Shown: piece by piece, positions 1-10,745 of the stretch
Numbering within the stretch: position 1 is the first letter of the stretch
Layout of the letters: the number at the start of each line of letters is the position of its first letter
NCBI GenBank assembly: GCA_035771165.1
Contig: JAWNZC010000322.1
Span: 3,247,501 to 3,311,500 of the forward strand
Source of the DNA: Paragorgia papillata
Taxonomy: Eukaryota > Cnidaria > Anthozoa > Scleralcyonacea > Coralliidae
DNA: 64,000 nucleotides
Direction: 5' to 3'
Notes under the pieces: model-generated
What the model saw: the letters and a program-made list of their open reading frames with translations, nothing else
Database searches by the model: none
What the model was told of the DNA's origin: nothing
Program-made: the position numbers and the translations under genes

Positions 1-5
1 GTTGT

Positions 6-515
6 TCAATGAGCTGCTTGTATTGATAAGTAGCTATTACATATTTCAAGTAATCGGTTTGTATTGTGATCGACAGGAGTGGCACTAACATCACAGTTTA
101 AATCTCCCAAGATATTAATTTCAATATCTTGAGATTCCAGATTCTCTAAAAGGCATTCGAAAGTATCCATAACACTCACTGGTGAATTTGGGTGTCTATA
201 CCATGTTGCAACAAGAAATGGTTTCGTTTTTGTTTTTTTAACCTTAATACAAAGCCATTCAAGGTTTAACTCTCTTAAGTTTAAAGTATTATCACAATCA
301 TAATTAATAGTATTTCTGATGTACATGTATAGTGCCACGCCTCCTCCATTTCTATTTCGATCGTTTCTTTCTAATACATAGCCGTTTATATCCATTTCGT
401 TATCATGGATAGTATTATCCAATCGTGTTTCGTTAACAGCTAAGATATCAACGGGTTTAGTGACCATATATGCCCGAAGTTGGTCAATATATTTTGGGAG
501 ACTAGTTATATTAAT
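6..515 (-). mobile_element. LINE endonuclease domain fragment
   Basis: Part of the apurinic-like endonuclease (EEP fold) that non-LTR retrotransposons use to nick target DNA. The reading frame (NITSLPKYIDQLRAYM, then DILAVNETRLD, then ILGDLNCD) gives the family motifs in order: the N-terminal N, the catalytic E in NETRLD and the GDLN motif. It stops soon after GDLN, so the later SDH motif and the reverse transcriptase are absent; the domain is usually about 230 residues. The frame is open upstream of the first Met to about 515. The style matches CR1/L2-type LINEs of cnidarians. It is a truncated, non-autonomous copy. Confidence 0.85.
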
Positions 516-533
516 AGCAATCGAAATATAGTA

Positions 534-645
534 AGGTTAGATATACTGCCGAAACAGAGAACGTAGGAACGTTTCTCTCTGACGAAGGGCCTTCGCTCGA
601 AACGTTAGATTCCTACATTCTCTGATTTGGCAGTATATCTAACCT
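534..645. repeat. Foldback repeat with hammerhead-like core
   Basis: The two ends are inverted copies of GGTTAGATATACTGCC and pair across a short centre. The centre on the + strand reads CTGACGA, a GGGC/GCTC mini-hairpin, then GAAACGTT, which resembles a hammerhead ribozyme core (see findings). Related sequence occurs near 7.9 kb, 9.25 kb and 55.1 kb. The family is probably Penelope-like or a derived foldback element. Confidence 0.7.
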
Positions 646-980
646 TCAAAAACTCATTAATAATTCATGAGGAAAACACAAAGGAAATCAGTACCATGCC
701 CGTGGTTTTATACCTGATAAAACTTCTTGACGTCAGAAAACAATTTTATATAAAGAATACTAATGAACATACAATTTTATATAAAAAATACTAATGAACA
801 TAACATCCAATAACGAATCGTTTTTAAAGCCATTCAAAACACTCGCATCACGTGTTTTAAATATTACTTACTATATTTCGATTGTTGTTTCTACACTGCC
901 TACGCAGCACGCTACTTTTATTTCACTATATTATAATAGCAGCCAATTTAAAACATCTGGTTTTAGGAAGACCCAGCGTT
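646..980. repeat. Dispersed repeat (TTAATAATTCATGAGG family)
   Basis: Words such as TTAATAATTCATGAGGAAAA and CTCGCATCACGTGTTTTA recur at about 1.80-1.87 kb (inverted), 33.87 kb, 40.2-40.3 kb and partly at 63.4 kb. The segment 745-800 contains a short direct duplication (AATACTAATGAACATA twice). No coding sequence was recognised. Confidence 0.55.
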
Positions 981-1330
981 AAAATGGGGGTTAAATTATT
1001 TTCGTATGACAATGAACTAGTTTCTAGATGTGCACTACTGGATGTGAATAGGGTTGGTTCTCTAGAGCAACCTATACAAGATCATTTAGAAAAATATTTA
1101 ACTAAATTATTAATCATAATAGAGTTACATAAAAAAGTTAACACACACACAAACACACAACACGATAGCAATATATCTGCTGCGCAGATACAAAAACAGA
1201 GCGTCCATCTGAAATAAGACTGAGAAATATGCCATGACGCCACACCCGTGTTTGCATAGCCTGATATAAACACAGTGACTGACCAATCACAGCGCGCGTA
1301 AGAGGCAACGTATTTTCTATTAAACGTTAC

Positions 1331-1527
1331 CTTCCTGCTTTATCCTTGAAGTTATGTACTTGGACTTTTCCAGTTTGAAGTTCACTTTGAATATCAGGAT
1401 GATTAACATCAAGTGTTTCTACACCATATTCTTCTCGCCATTTTATAAATATCACAAGAGCCTTGGAAGCTTCGTCAACTGTTAAATATGCTTTTAAAAA
1501 TCGCTTCAAACAAGCATCGGTTTGAAT
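1331..1527 (-). CDS. CRAL-TRIO/SEC14-like protein, single exon
   Basis: A 197-nt exon on the - strand between a good acceptor (ttccttccag at its high end) and donor (gtaacg at its low end). Its translation includes CLKRFLKAYLTVDEASKAL, then IKWREEYGVETLD and HNFKDKAGR. This is the N-terminal helical region of CRAL-TRIO (SEC14-type) lipid-transfer proteins, leading into the lipid-binding domain; the usual next residues (P-V/I) would follow in the next exon. That exon should lie at lower coordinates, but 1-1325 holds only repeats, so the rest of the gene is outside the window or lost. Both splice sites are intact, which favours a living gene. The paralogue cannot be named. Confidence 0.65.
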
Positions 1528-1866
1528 CTGGAAGGAAACAGTAGAAAATGGTGTTCAACATACCATTGAGAGTAAGTTGCAAAAATATTTAGTAATATTT
1601 AAAACATGAGCAGATTTAAATTTTACCAGATTTAAATGACGAGGCAATAGTCGGGTGTCTTAAATCTGATGAAACACGTACTGCGAATGTTTTGAATAGC
1701 TTCAAAAACGACCCATTTTGTGAGTTCATTGGCATAGTCATTTTGAAAAAGAATGTTGTCTAAGCCAAGAAAATCAAAGCTAAAGTTTACGTAAAACAGG
1801 AAGATTTCAGTACAAAATTACGGACATGGTACTGATTTTCTTTGTGTTTTTCTCTCATGAATAATT

Positions 1867-2010
1867 AACTAACCCTTTACCGGGCGGATTACCAGGTCTC
1901 CACTTGACGAGTAAAATCGCCTGGCGTTAGCCAAAGTAAAATTGTCTGGTGTTAGGCAGAGTAAAATTAATAAGTTGCCAAATGGCAACCATGCCCGGTA
2001 AAGGATTAAT
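1867..2010. repeat. Short TIR element (ACCCTTTACCGGGC)
   Basis: ACCCTTTACCGGGC near 1,873 pairs with GCCCGGTAAAGGATT near 1,994. The interior holds two related copies of a GAGTAAAAT...TCTGG/GCGTTAG motif. A second family member lies at 33,000-33,100 with the same interior words (TTGACGAGTAAAATTGTCTG). Confidence 0.6.
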
Positions 2011-4255
2011 GAGTTTTTGAAGTTGTAATATTGATATTATCGAAATGTCGATACTATTTAAAATATTTTCACTTTCTGATGTTTTCATTTTTACCATGAC
2101 ATCGATACCTTTGACACTCTACATGCTCGGTACCGTCAGTACTCTGTCAGACTGTTGCTACCTACGTACGTGTAGAAGAATAATAACCACAAACGTCGTT
2201 AACAAGAAAAAATAGGTACGCATTGCGCACCTGTATCTACTGACCATTTACTGAAAGAAGAAATGTACATAATTTTATTATAATATTAATCGACATACAA
2301 AGCTATAAAAAATCAGATTTACCTCTCTTAAAACACATAAGTTTTAGACCCCACACTTAAGAGGGAAGAAATCTTTGTTGTAGTGAGTTCAGAAATTCAA
2401 ATTTGTATTAAATTTAAATATTACAATATATGTAATTTGTTCAGATACATAAATGCTGCAAGTGTAAACTTTTCAATTATCAGCACTAAAAAAAACAAGG
2501 GCTGTGCAAGGAACTAGATTGAAGTGACTAGACAAATCCACACTGCAAAACATTTTAAAGAAGAAAAAAGATTTATAGTTTTCTTTGACCCCGTTTTAAT
2601 AATACGTTATATAGTTGTTCTTTTTTGGGCCGCAAAAAGCCGTATTATATACACAAGTAAGCGTATTTTTAAAATATTAAATGCGTCTGCAAATGATCGA
2701 TCATCATCAACTGGAATAAAAGGCGACTGAATAAACCTCTACATTATGAAGAACATTTGTAACCTTCCGCGGGAAAACGTACTTAATGGCAAATTAAACG
2801 TTTGATTTACTATATCCATGTAAATACACTCACATACTGTATACCAAAGTGTGGTGTGGGAAAACGGATTTCGCGTGTGACAAAACGACTCTCGTATTTA
2901 AAAAATAAAACAACGATCTGCTACAAAAAGTTGTTATCTCCAAACGTTTTAGCGCATTTCCTCGGATACCTTCTGCACCACACAAACACCTTTAGGCAAT
3001 GGCATCGCGTACATATTTTTTATGAAACCCAGGAATCCTCACATATGTTCCATGAAGTTTATCTACTGTACACTACTTTGTTGTAACAATATCAAATTCA
3101 TTGGATCAAAAGAAATACAAGTTTTTCGTACAAGGTACTTGAACAGTGATATTTGATTTTCTGTCTGTTCGGAACAATTACGTAATAATAACCATTGTTT
3201 GACGTCTTAAAACACAGGAGCATGGCACATTGAAAAACTTTTTACATTCACAGACACAGCGTTACTATAGCATAATATACATGCAACATGTAAAACAAAA
3301 ACATAACAAGATTTTGAGACACAGTGTAAAAGCACAGTGCATTAGAATAATTTTGATATTTAGAAGATTAGGATAATTATGATATGATGTATAATTATAG
3401 TGCATACAGTAATGTAGTGTTTCTATACAGTTACAATGAATTTAATATAAACTAACCTTAGTAGGGTCGGCAGTGAATAATGGCTGTAAATCGGATAAAT
3501 ATATAATACAGCTATTAATTATTACATAATTATATATACTGCTGTACATGTACAGTACACACACAATATCCATGGAGAATCTATAAAAAATGTGGTATGT
3601 CAATTACAGGCATGTAGGTCAAGTAAAATGTGTTCAGTTACTCCTTCAAAAGAATTGTATTCTTTACAATTATTAATAATATAAAATGATCATCAGTTTC
3701 TTTTGTATAATATGCTTTAAGTCCCTGACCATTCCTCTATTAATAATAACCATATCATTATTAAACAAAAAACAATGAACAGCACATGATATGTAAGCCA
3801 TGCATACTAGCTGACATAACATTAGGTAAATTAAATTTTAAAATTATATCAAACTTAAAAGCTAATACAATTACATGTGGGGTACTGCCTGCATACAGGC
3901 TCTCTAGTGAACTGAGGGAGAGCCTGCACAAACTATTTCTGACTCTTTCTTTGTCTTTCTAACCGACAATTTTGTCATCAGTAACCAAGTTTTATTACCA
4001 GCCAACCAAGAATCTTATCAATTGAAATCTTAATGAATATCAAGGACTTGTCTCAGGCCCACCAAGAAAGGGGGGGGGGGGTAGTTGGGTAGGTGAAGTG
4101 ACTGCCCTGGGGCCTGGCCCATGTTAGGGGCCTGTACGGCTGCCAACCACACCATATATCTGCTTTCATTAAGACCGGGTGATCAGATGTGCTACATTCA
4201 TTGTCATTACCAAGCAGGGGGAGTTCATGAGAGCTCTGTGGTATGTATCTGACTT
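2011..4255. other. Intergenic AT-rich stretch, no gene seen
   Basis: Both strands were read and no recognisable protein, RNA gene or paired terminal repeats were found. A run of ten G occurs near 4,071-4,080. Open frames at 2,524-2,730 and 2,802-3,086 show no family similarity and no matching splice sites. Confidence 0.5.
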
Positions 4256-5060
4256 GTATGTATTCAAGTTTCCACTATATTTTATACTGTACAGTATAAC
4301 AAATAAATTCCCAACACAGGTGAACGTATCTTAAAAAGTTACTGTTCATGACATGACCCAACGTTTCAACACTCCAATCTAGTGTCTTCATCAGGGGTGA
4401 TCATTGTGAAGACAGGTCCCATATTTACTGTATACTCTCATAGTACCATTGATGACGTTATCTATCAGGCTTCCGGCAGTAGGCCACCATCATCACGATT
4501 TAATGGAGCGTGGGTGCAGATGTGCCAAGCTTCCAAACAACATCTTTGGCGTTACTGTGGATTGGTAGTGATAATTTTTTAATTATCCCATGCAATCGCA
4601 TGGTTGGAGTTTTGCATGTGTGCTCCAACAAAGCAGAATTTTCTTTTTTTGAAAAGAAAACCGCTTTTTGTTGCTCTTTTAAATGCGTGCCAAACTGACG
4701 TTTTGTCTGGCCGATGTACTCCTGCATGATTACAGTCATTGCATGGAATGGAATTATAGCATCTTTTCTCTGTTCTTTCACAATACGATCCTTAGGTTTT
4801 GCAAAAAGATGACCTAGCATTAAGAAAGGTTTTTGACTGAGCAACTTTTACGTTGAAACTACCCAAGATTCTTTTAATTGGTTCCGTAATTCCTTGAATA
4901 TGTACAAAACAATCGCAAAACCCATCATTGAATTTTCATCCTCAGTGTTTTTGCGTGGTGGTGTTGTAACTGGTTTTAAACAGTTTTTTAGGAAATCATT
5001 ACTAATAAGGATAGTTATTCGCCTTTAAAATGTCTTGAAAATACATACTGTTGCTCACTT
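4256..5060 (-). mobile_element. Penelope-like element, GIY-YIG end fragment
   Basis: Read on the - strand, the sequence gives the C-terminal part of a Penelope-like retroelement: an ..HIQGITEPIKRILGSFNV.. segment between reverse transcriptase and endonuclease, then FAKPKDRIVKEQR, then EYIGQTKRQFGTHLKEQQKA and ENSALLEHTC, the GIY-YIG endonuclease core. Frameshifts separate these parts and the Cys/His segment before EYIG is damaged. The copy is truncated on the 5' side and inactive. Downstream, at 4,355-4,397, it carries a CTGATGA...GAAACGTTGGGT motif that resembles a minimal hammerhead. Confidence 0.85.
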
Positions 5061-5235
5061 TCCCTCGACTCGGCACTAGATGGTATGCCCTGGGCTCTCA
5101 AAAACAAAGTTCTTGAAACAGACTTCTAATGGCATATAGCATGATGAGAGTCAAATTGGAGGTACAGTATTTGTCAGTGTGTGTGGGTTTTCAGCATTAA
5201 CTAGATTGTCGAAACTTTCGGTTTTATCCACTGTT

Positions 5236-5420
5236 AGGGGCCGCTACTGTTGGGGGCCGCTACTTTTGGGGGACCGCTACTTATGAGGGGCCGCTACTTT
5301 CTGGGGAGGGGGGTGGTGCTACTTTTGGAAATTTTTAAGACATCTGAAATCTGCCGCTACTTTCGGGGGGCCGCTACTTTTGGGGGGACTGCTACTTTTG
5401 GGGGGACTGCTACTTTCAGG
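5236..5420 (+). repeat. GGGGCCGCTACTTTT minisatellite
   Basis: About eight imperfect units of roughly 17-18 bp built on GGGGGCCGCTACTTTTG. The array is interrupted near 5,305-5,352 by degenerate units and unrelated sequence. It is strongly G-rich on the + strand. Confidence 0.8.
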
Positions 5421-6059
5421 ATTCTACGGTATGTCTGACTGTACAGTATGTCATAAATTTATGAGTTGTGACTTGTCAAAACTCAAAAGTATTATATTAC
5501 CATTGCAACTCACTACTTGCCAATTCGCAAACAGACTAGGTTGATATGTACATGTACACTGTAGTTATTTAAACGCTGATGCAGTATGATTGTCACTGCA
5601 GATAAAAGCTAAAACACACTTGTCTAGGTAGTTGCTGTTGTTGCGCAACTTGTGCTGTATGCCTGTATAGTGGTACTGCAGATGTACTCACACAACAGTA
5701 GTGAATTGAACCCAATGGCCTCTGTAGACCTGAGATATTTAGAGGCCTGCAAGACTACCATCCCCCAGGGCCCATCCTGGCTCTCAGCAGTCCTGACTTG
5801 TCCACAGTATGCTAAAGTTTTATTTTCCTGTTCAACATGTCTGAGATATAATTCACTTTGTGGATACAAGCTATAGCAAGCACTAAACATACACTGAAGA
5901 AAATTTGTTGATCTGGTAAGTACATGTAGGTAAATAAAATTGAAATAATTTTGCATTAAGAAATGTTAATTGTCTGGATATTTATCAGACTATGCTCAGA
6001 GTCAGAACTTTATCAGTTATTACAAGTATCAAAAGCTTGCACATTGGTTGAGAAATAGT

Positions 6060-6160
6060 TTAACAAACAAACAAACAAACAAACAAACAAACAAACAAAC
6101 AAAGACAGACAGACAGACAGACAGGCAGACAGACAGACAGACAGACAGAAGAAGAAGAAA
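6060..6160 (+). repeat. (CAAA)n then (CAGA)n microsatellite
   Basis: Consecutive CAAA units followed by CAGA units and a short AGA tract. It abuts the 3' end of the LINE fragment at 6,160-6,900, so it probably grew from the LINE tail. Confidence 0.9.
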
Positions 6161-6900
6161 GACTTTATTTAATGAGGGTAGACATTCATTACTGGTGACC
6201 CAGTAGTTTACATAATGGCCCTCCTAAAATAACTAAATAATACAAAATTGAAAAGCCCAGTTTCCACTTGGCCACCACCATTTCGCAGTGGTCAATTTGA
6301 CTGCACTGCACCACATAGACCACCACAACCTGGCTGCAACAGCGGTGACCAAATGGAAACCAGGTCTTAGAATTGACTAATTAAATAATAACTAATTAAT
6401 AAGTACACGAAATGTCAAAATGTTCTAAAGCAATGTTTTTTTCCAAGAGATCACTCTGTATCTTTTCTAGAAAACCCCTATGAGATGTTATACATGTATT
6501 TCTTACAGACAGGTCAGTGTCATTCCAAAGGCGAATGGAACTGACCTGGAAGGTTTTACATCCTGACATTCTTTTAAAAGAAGGCATGGCAATAGTATTT
6601 CTGGTTGAAGCTCTGGTGTAATAATATCCTTATGACAGTCCTTTAGATATCTAATATATGATGTGAAATAGTCCGGACAATGTCCAAGACTGATTTTGTA
6701 TAGCATATATACTGTAGCTTCCTAGTACGTATGATGTCATCAATAGGAAGCCATCCCAATTTAGAAAATAATCAGTGCAGGGCATGTGGGCACTCTCAAC
6801 ACTTGACTTTTGGTTACACTCTTTAAAAACGGTTAACTTGTTTTGACAGGCAGTGTTTCCACTTGTATAAGGTGCAAACGACTGTATTATATTACGAAAA
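6160..6900 (-). mobile_element. L2/CR1-like LINE 3' fragment
   Basis: On the - strand, fragments of a LINE reverse transcriptase C-terminus are visible in shifted frames: MLYKISLGHCPDYFTSYI, then GCKTFQVSSIRLWNDTDLSV, which matches the usual GH.P.YF..Y and ..F..S...LWN.L pattern. Upstream pieces (IQNQSWTLS) are also frame-shifted. The element ends with CTCATTAAATAAAGTCTTTC, the same 3' tail type as at 29.9 kb. It is a 5'-truncated, decayed copy. Confidence 0.75.
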
Positions 6901-7659
6901 CCAATTATGACTTCCACCCAAAACATGACTGTGAGATCACTGAAATATGATTGGTCCAATTGCACTTTTGAATGAACTTTTTTCTCCAGCCAAAAAGGTT
7001 TACATGTAGGAATGCAAATCGTCAACGTTTTGGGCGAAAATCATGACATTTTCGGTTTTGGTAATAAATGATAAATGCAAAGCTTCAAAATTATATCAGT
7101 TCTGTTACGTTCAGGGGTTCACGTATTTACCTGTAGTCTTAGTTTTAGTGCAATAAAATCTTCTTCTTTATAAGTAGCCAAGGAGTCACTCAATACATCA
7201 CTCATAACGCACTCCGTAGTGGGGAAGATTTAAACAAATAACATCTGCAATAATGAATAATGTGACGCTGTAAATAATATAATACGAATATAATATTCGT
7301 CCAAATATGAATATACTTGATGTACCTTGTGGAACTTTTTAATCAACCATTTCTCTCAAAAATTGTCCATCGAGCTATACTTTGGGAAATAAATTTGGTG
7401 CCATGACTGATATTATTATCATTAAACTCTCACTGACTGAAAAAAATGTCAAAAATCGAAGTACAGCTTGATCTAACCACAATCTATAAACACTTGGCAA
7501 TGACAACTAATCAACTTTGACAGTATTATTGAGAGTGAGCCCGTGGTACCAATCAGCAAACCCACTGTCAATACTTGGTGTATGATTTCATATACTTGTT
7601 AGTGAAGTGGTTTCTCAGGCTAGCCAAGTGGCAGCGTGGTACAGAATCAATAATTTTAG

Positions 7660-7761
7660 AAGCAATTATTAAACCAACTTACCAAATTGGTAAAGTCAGT
7701 ATGTTGACTGCAACTCTGGACGTAGTAAAAGAAGATCAAACATCTGTTAAACCTCTTCTAG
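7660..7761 (+). CDS. Candidate exon, protein not identified
   Basis: A 102-nt stretch bounded by an acceptor (aataattttag) and a donor (CTAG|gtaaga). It is open in the frame reading AIIKPTYQIGKVSML, then TATLDVVKEDQTSVKPLL. The residue mix looks coding. There is a weak, unproved resemblance to the cytoplasmic loop before TM7 of SVOP-like transporters (K-P..-GK-...-ED...-LL). That would make it an upstream exon of the MFS gene whose end lies at 16.4-16.9 kb, but no linking exon was found. Confidence 0.35.
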
Positions 7762-7960
7762 GTAAGACTGTAATCAACGTTGTTACTACTGTAGTATGCT
7801 GCATGCCATGAGTGCATGCAGGTTCAAGATTTTTATATTTTTCACCTACAATCCTACATGAATAAAGTATATACTGTAACTAGTAGAATAATGTTATAAA
7901 AAGGTTTGAGTACTACCAAAATTATTGAACATAGATTTCTAACGTTTCTAGTGAAGGCCC

Positions 7961-8109
7961 TTTTTTTTTTTTATTTAAACATATATTTCTTACGTTTGCC
8001 CCAAGAGCAATAAAAGCTCATCTAGGGGGCTCACGCATATTTATAAAATGGTTACAAAAAGTGGTATAAGAGTACACGCATGCAACATTACATAATACAT
8101 AATAGGCAG
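7961..8109 (-). mobile_element. Short LINE 3' end inserted with target duplication
   Basis: A - strand retroposon of about 140 bp whose poly(A) tail appears as the run of T from 7,961. It is flanked by GAAGGCCCTTT at 7,953-7,963 and 8,110-8,120. It splits a conserved word of the foldback family (compare 578-596), which confirms the insertion. The body (ATTGCTCTTGGGGCAAACGT) is the 3' end of an L2/RTE-type LINE. Confidence 0.7.
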
Positions 8110-8269
8110 GAAGGCCCTTTGTCAGAGAGAAAGGCAAATATATACCAGTGAATTTGAAACTTCAACCCCCCTCCCCGCCCCCCTATGCCCTGGGAATTTT
8201 ACTGTAAATATAGTCTCTGGGGAGTAGGGAATTTGATGGATGGGGGGATTTGAAATGGAAGTCTCCATT

Positions 8270-8852
8270 CAGGGCTGTATCCAGAGATAATTTGGGGATA
8301 CCGGTTGTGTAATCAGTGAGTGGCATTTCCTGCATTCTGAGGGGAAGAATTTCAACATTCTGATGGGTGATTTTTAATGCAGCTTTTCACTGGTCTACAC
8401 AGCTTAATTAATAAACTTTTTAATTTTTTTATACAATAGCAAGAATATTAAAATACTTATAATAAAAATTTATATCTTTCCACGCTTGAATGCTCGATAC
8501 TTTTCTCTCCAGAACCTGCATTCCTTGTGGTCAGCATATCACAAGAAATGGAAGGCAAGTACTTCATCTTGTCGTATTATGAGATCATGACTGGTGTGGC
8601 AGACATTACAACATTTTATTACATTTTATTATGTTTTCTTTTTCTACTGCCATTGGTGAGTGCCTAATTTAGCTGCTTTAAATGACTGGAAAGAGAACTC
8701 AGTTTGTAGTACACAGTTTATAAGGACTGTAGTTAGTTTTATGTTAATTTCATGTTCTTTTGAATTAATGTCATTTATGATTTTTTGGGGACTTAGTTTG
8801 GGATCCCAAACCAGGGTACCGGTGTCATAAAACCCTTCTGGATACAGCCCTG
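8270..8852. mobile_element. CAGGGCTGTATCCAGA TIR element
   Basis: The termini CAGGGCTGTATCCAGA (left) and its inverted copy (right) are exact over 16 bp. The flanks share CCATT (8,265-8,269 and 8,853-8,857), a 5-bp target duplication. Ends starting with CAGGG suggest the hAT superfamily, and the 5-bp duplication points to an atypical subgroup. At 583 bp with no transposase it is non-autonomous. Confidence 0.7.
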
Positions 8853-9432
8853 CCATTTCTTTAACAGCCATTTTTTCTTTTCTTTGAATGCAATGGTTGT
8901 GGAAAACTATTCAGAGAAAAACTATTCAGAGAAAAACTATTATTTATTTACAGTACAAAGTATATTTATTTACCAGTGTGAAGTTTCATATTGAAGTTTC
9001 AAATTGAAGTTTCAAATTGATCGTTACAGTACATAAAGAGTGCAAACAAATAATGAGCTTACAGTATATAGGAAAGATAATCATGTGACCAAAAATTAGC
9101 CGATCAAATAAAAATAACAATAACAAACTAATAATGAGATGTGGAAAAATTAGCCAATCATATCAAAATAACAATAACAAATCAAAATAACATGCCTTCA
9201 CACTAATGATCAATAATGAGATGCCTTTGTCAATAATGAGGTGATGAATGGCCTTTGCTTGAAACATTAGAAATCTAGTGCTGTACATTGATTTCAATCA
9301 TTTTGGCAGTACTCAAACCTTACTACAGTTTCGATTTACAGTACAGTTGGCTTAGGTGCTTAAGTGCAAAGTATCCAAGGGACTGTGTCAGGCAGTGTTT
9401 TGAATTTAGAAAAGCAAATGGGTTGGGAAGTG

Positions 9433-10092
9433 CAGGCCTTGCCATAAGGGGCACGCAATCACACATGCGCGCGCCCACATGCGCCCAAGCTCGAAGAAGT
9501 GAGTGATTGACCACGCGCGCAAAATTTGAATTTCTTCGACAATGGAGCGAGACAATAACTTGCAATAACGAATCGCTGAATTGTTTATGGCAATGATGGT
9601 TTGTGGAGCACAGAAGAAAGGTCCGAGATTATCAACCGTGCCATCGAAATCTACCTCAAGAGTAAGAAGCGAAGGAGCCGATCATGCTCATCAGCAAAGA
9701 GACAGAAACTGGATGAAGCAGGCAGTGATTCATTTGTAGCCACTGACTTCTTGCGACGAAAGCGTGTCCGATGAAAGCTATGAGAGTGATAGCTCCATCT
9801 CTGATGACGATTTTTCAGATGATGAAACAGAGAGTGTCCTTTAAGATACTGTATCACAAAATCGAACTGATTGTGTCAATATACTAATAATAAACGGTTA
9901 ATGTTACTCTATGCTTCATATTATAGTACTTTAATTTCTAAGAAAATGTAAATAAACTGGATTGTTTCATTCTGAATCGTTGCCAGGCTCACGATATGGC
10001 ATTATTTGATACCTCATTAAGTCAATTTAAATGTCGCGCGCAGCGTACATTGCCCGCGCGATCAACGCGCATTTTTCTTAGGGCAAGGCCTG
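9433..10092 (+). mobile_element. CAGGCCTTGCC TIR element with embedded mini-gene
   Basis: The left end CAGGCCTTGCC and the inverted right end match, with a 5-bp target duplication AAGTG (9,428-9,432 and 10,093-10,097). The 660-bp element is GC-rich near both ends and carries a short coding remnant followed by a poly(A) signal (next entry). The duplication length matches the element at 8,270-8,852. Confidence 0.7.
9541..9842 (+). pseudogene. Small coding remnant inside TIR element
   Basis: ATG at 9,541 starts MERDNNLQ, then a frame break. A second frame reads STEERSEIINRAIEIYLKSK, then a basic segment (KKRRSRSC..AKRQKL). After one more frame shift the C-terminus is acidic and Ser-rich (SDDDFSDDETESVL, stop). 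AATAAA follows near 9,888. The order, with a nuclear-localisation-like basic patch then an acidic tail then a stop and poly(A) signal, looks like a real small gene that has decayed by two frameshifts. The function is unknown; it may be a transposon accessory protein or a captured host segment. Confidence 0.4.
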
Positions 10093-10345
10093 AAGTGCAG
10101 TGCTCATATTTTGGAATGAAACCCTTCTGTTCATCAAAATAAAATGCAATGAAATAAAATTCTACAAGTAGCAGTCCCAAGGTCTAAAAATTGTGGCGAG
10201 TGTACAGTATGTTCCAGGGGCAAATTTAGCGTTAGTCAAATAAGTCAGATGACTAATGTGAAAATTGTTAAGTGAGAATTGAAAATAATTATTAATATTA
10301 TTTATGCTTAGAAGTGAAGTAACGTTATGTAACGTTATGTGTTGC

Positions 10346-10455
10346 AGGATTTAGGCCGATTTAGCCATTCGCATTGGTCCAAACCAGCCAAAACGCGAGC
10401 GCTGACTGGTTTAGATTTTTGCAGGATTAGGCCGAATTAGCCATTGTGATTGGCC
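10346..10455 (+). repeat. Direct duplication, GCAGGATTAGGCCGAATTAG
   Basis: Two related ~34-bp units (TTAGGCCGATTTAGCCATTC.. and TTAGGCCGAATTAGCCATTG..) about 75 bp apart, each followed by an ATTGG (CCAAT-box-like) element. They lie just upstream of a candidate first exon and could be promoter sequence. Confidence 0.5.
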
Positions 10456-10566
10456 AATATTAGGCGAATTGTTGAATCTGATTGGTTGATAGTTTTGCCG
10501 AAAGTATGCCTAACCGGAAGTCGGCAAAGGTCTTCGTTCAGTTCGTTGCGGTTCTGTTCGATCATC

Positions 10567-10745
10567 ATGGCTTCTACAAGCTTGTTAGATCGTGCGTTGT
10601 CTGCTTTAAAAAGCAACGATGATGTGAGAAACGATGAAAAAGCTGCGAGAATCAGTGCTTGTCGAGTACTGATGGTGGGAGAGCATTTCCCCAAGATTGG
10701 GAAGACATTTATTACCGAGATATCGGTGCTAAGACGGCCTATTTA
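10567..10745 (+). CDS. Candidate 5' exon, interrupted by TIR element
   Basis: ATG at 10,567 opens a frame reading MASTSLLDRALSALKSNDD, later AARISACRVLMVGEHFPKIG. The upstream region has CCAAT-like repeats and a Kozak-like ATCATCATGG context. The frame runs directly into the TIR element starting at 10,746, so the exon or gene is disrupted or the similarity is chance. No known family was recognised. Confidence 0.3.

Larger units (their letters stand above)
7897..9325. mobile_element. Composite foldback element
   Basis: AAGGTTTGAGTACTACCAAA at the left end pairs with an inverted copy (TTTTGGCAGTACTCAAACCT) at the right. Next to each end are matching TTCTAACGTTTC / GAAACATTAGAAATC segments of the same foldback family as 534-645. 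Inside lie a LINE-tail insertion (7,961-8,109) and a CAGG-ended TIR element (8,270-8,852). 8,880-9,240 holds short AT-rich duplications. Confidence 0.6.
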
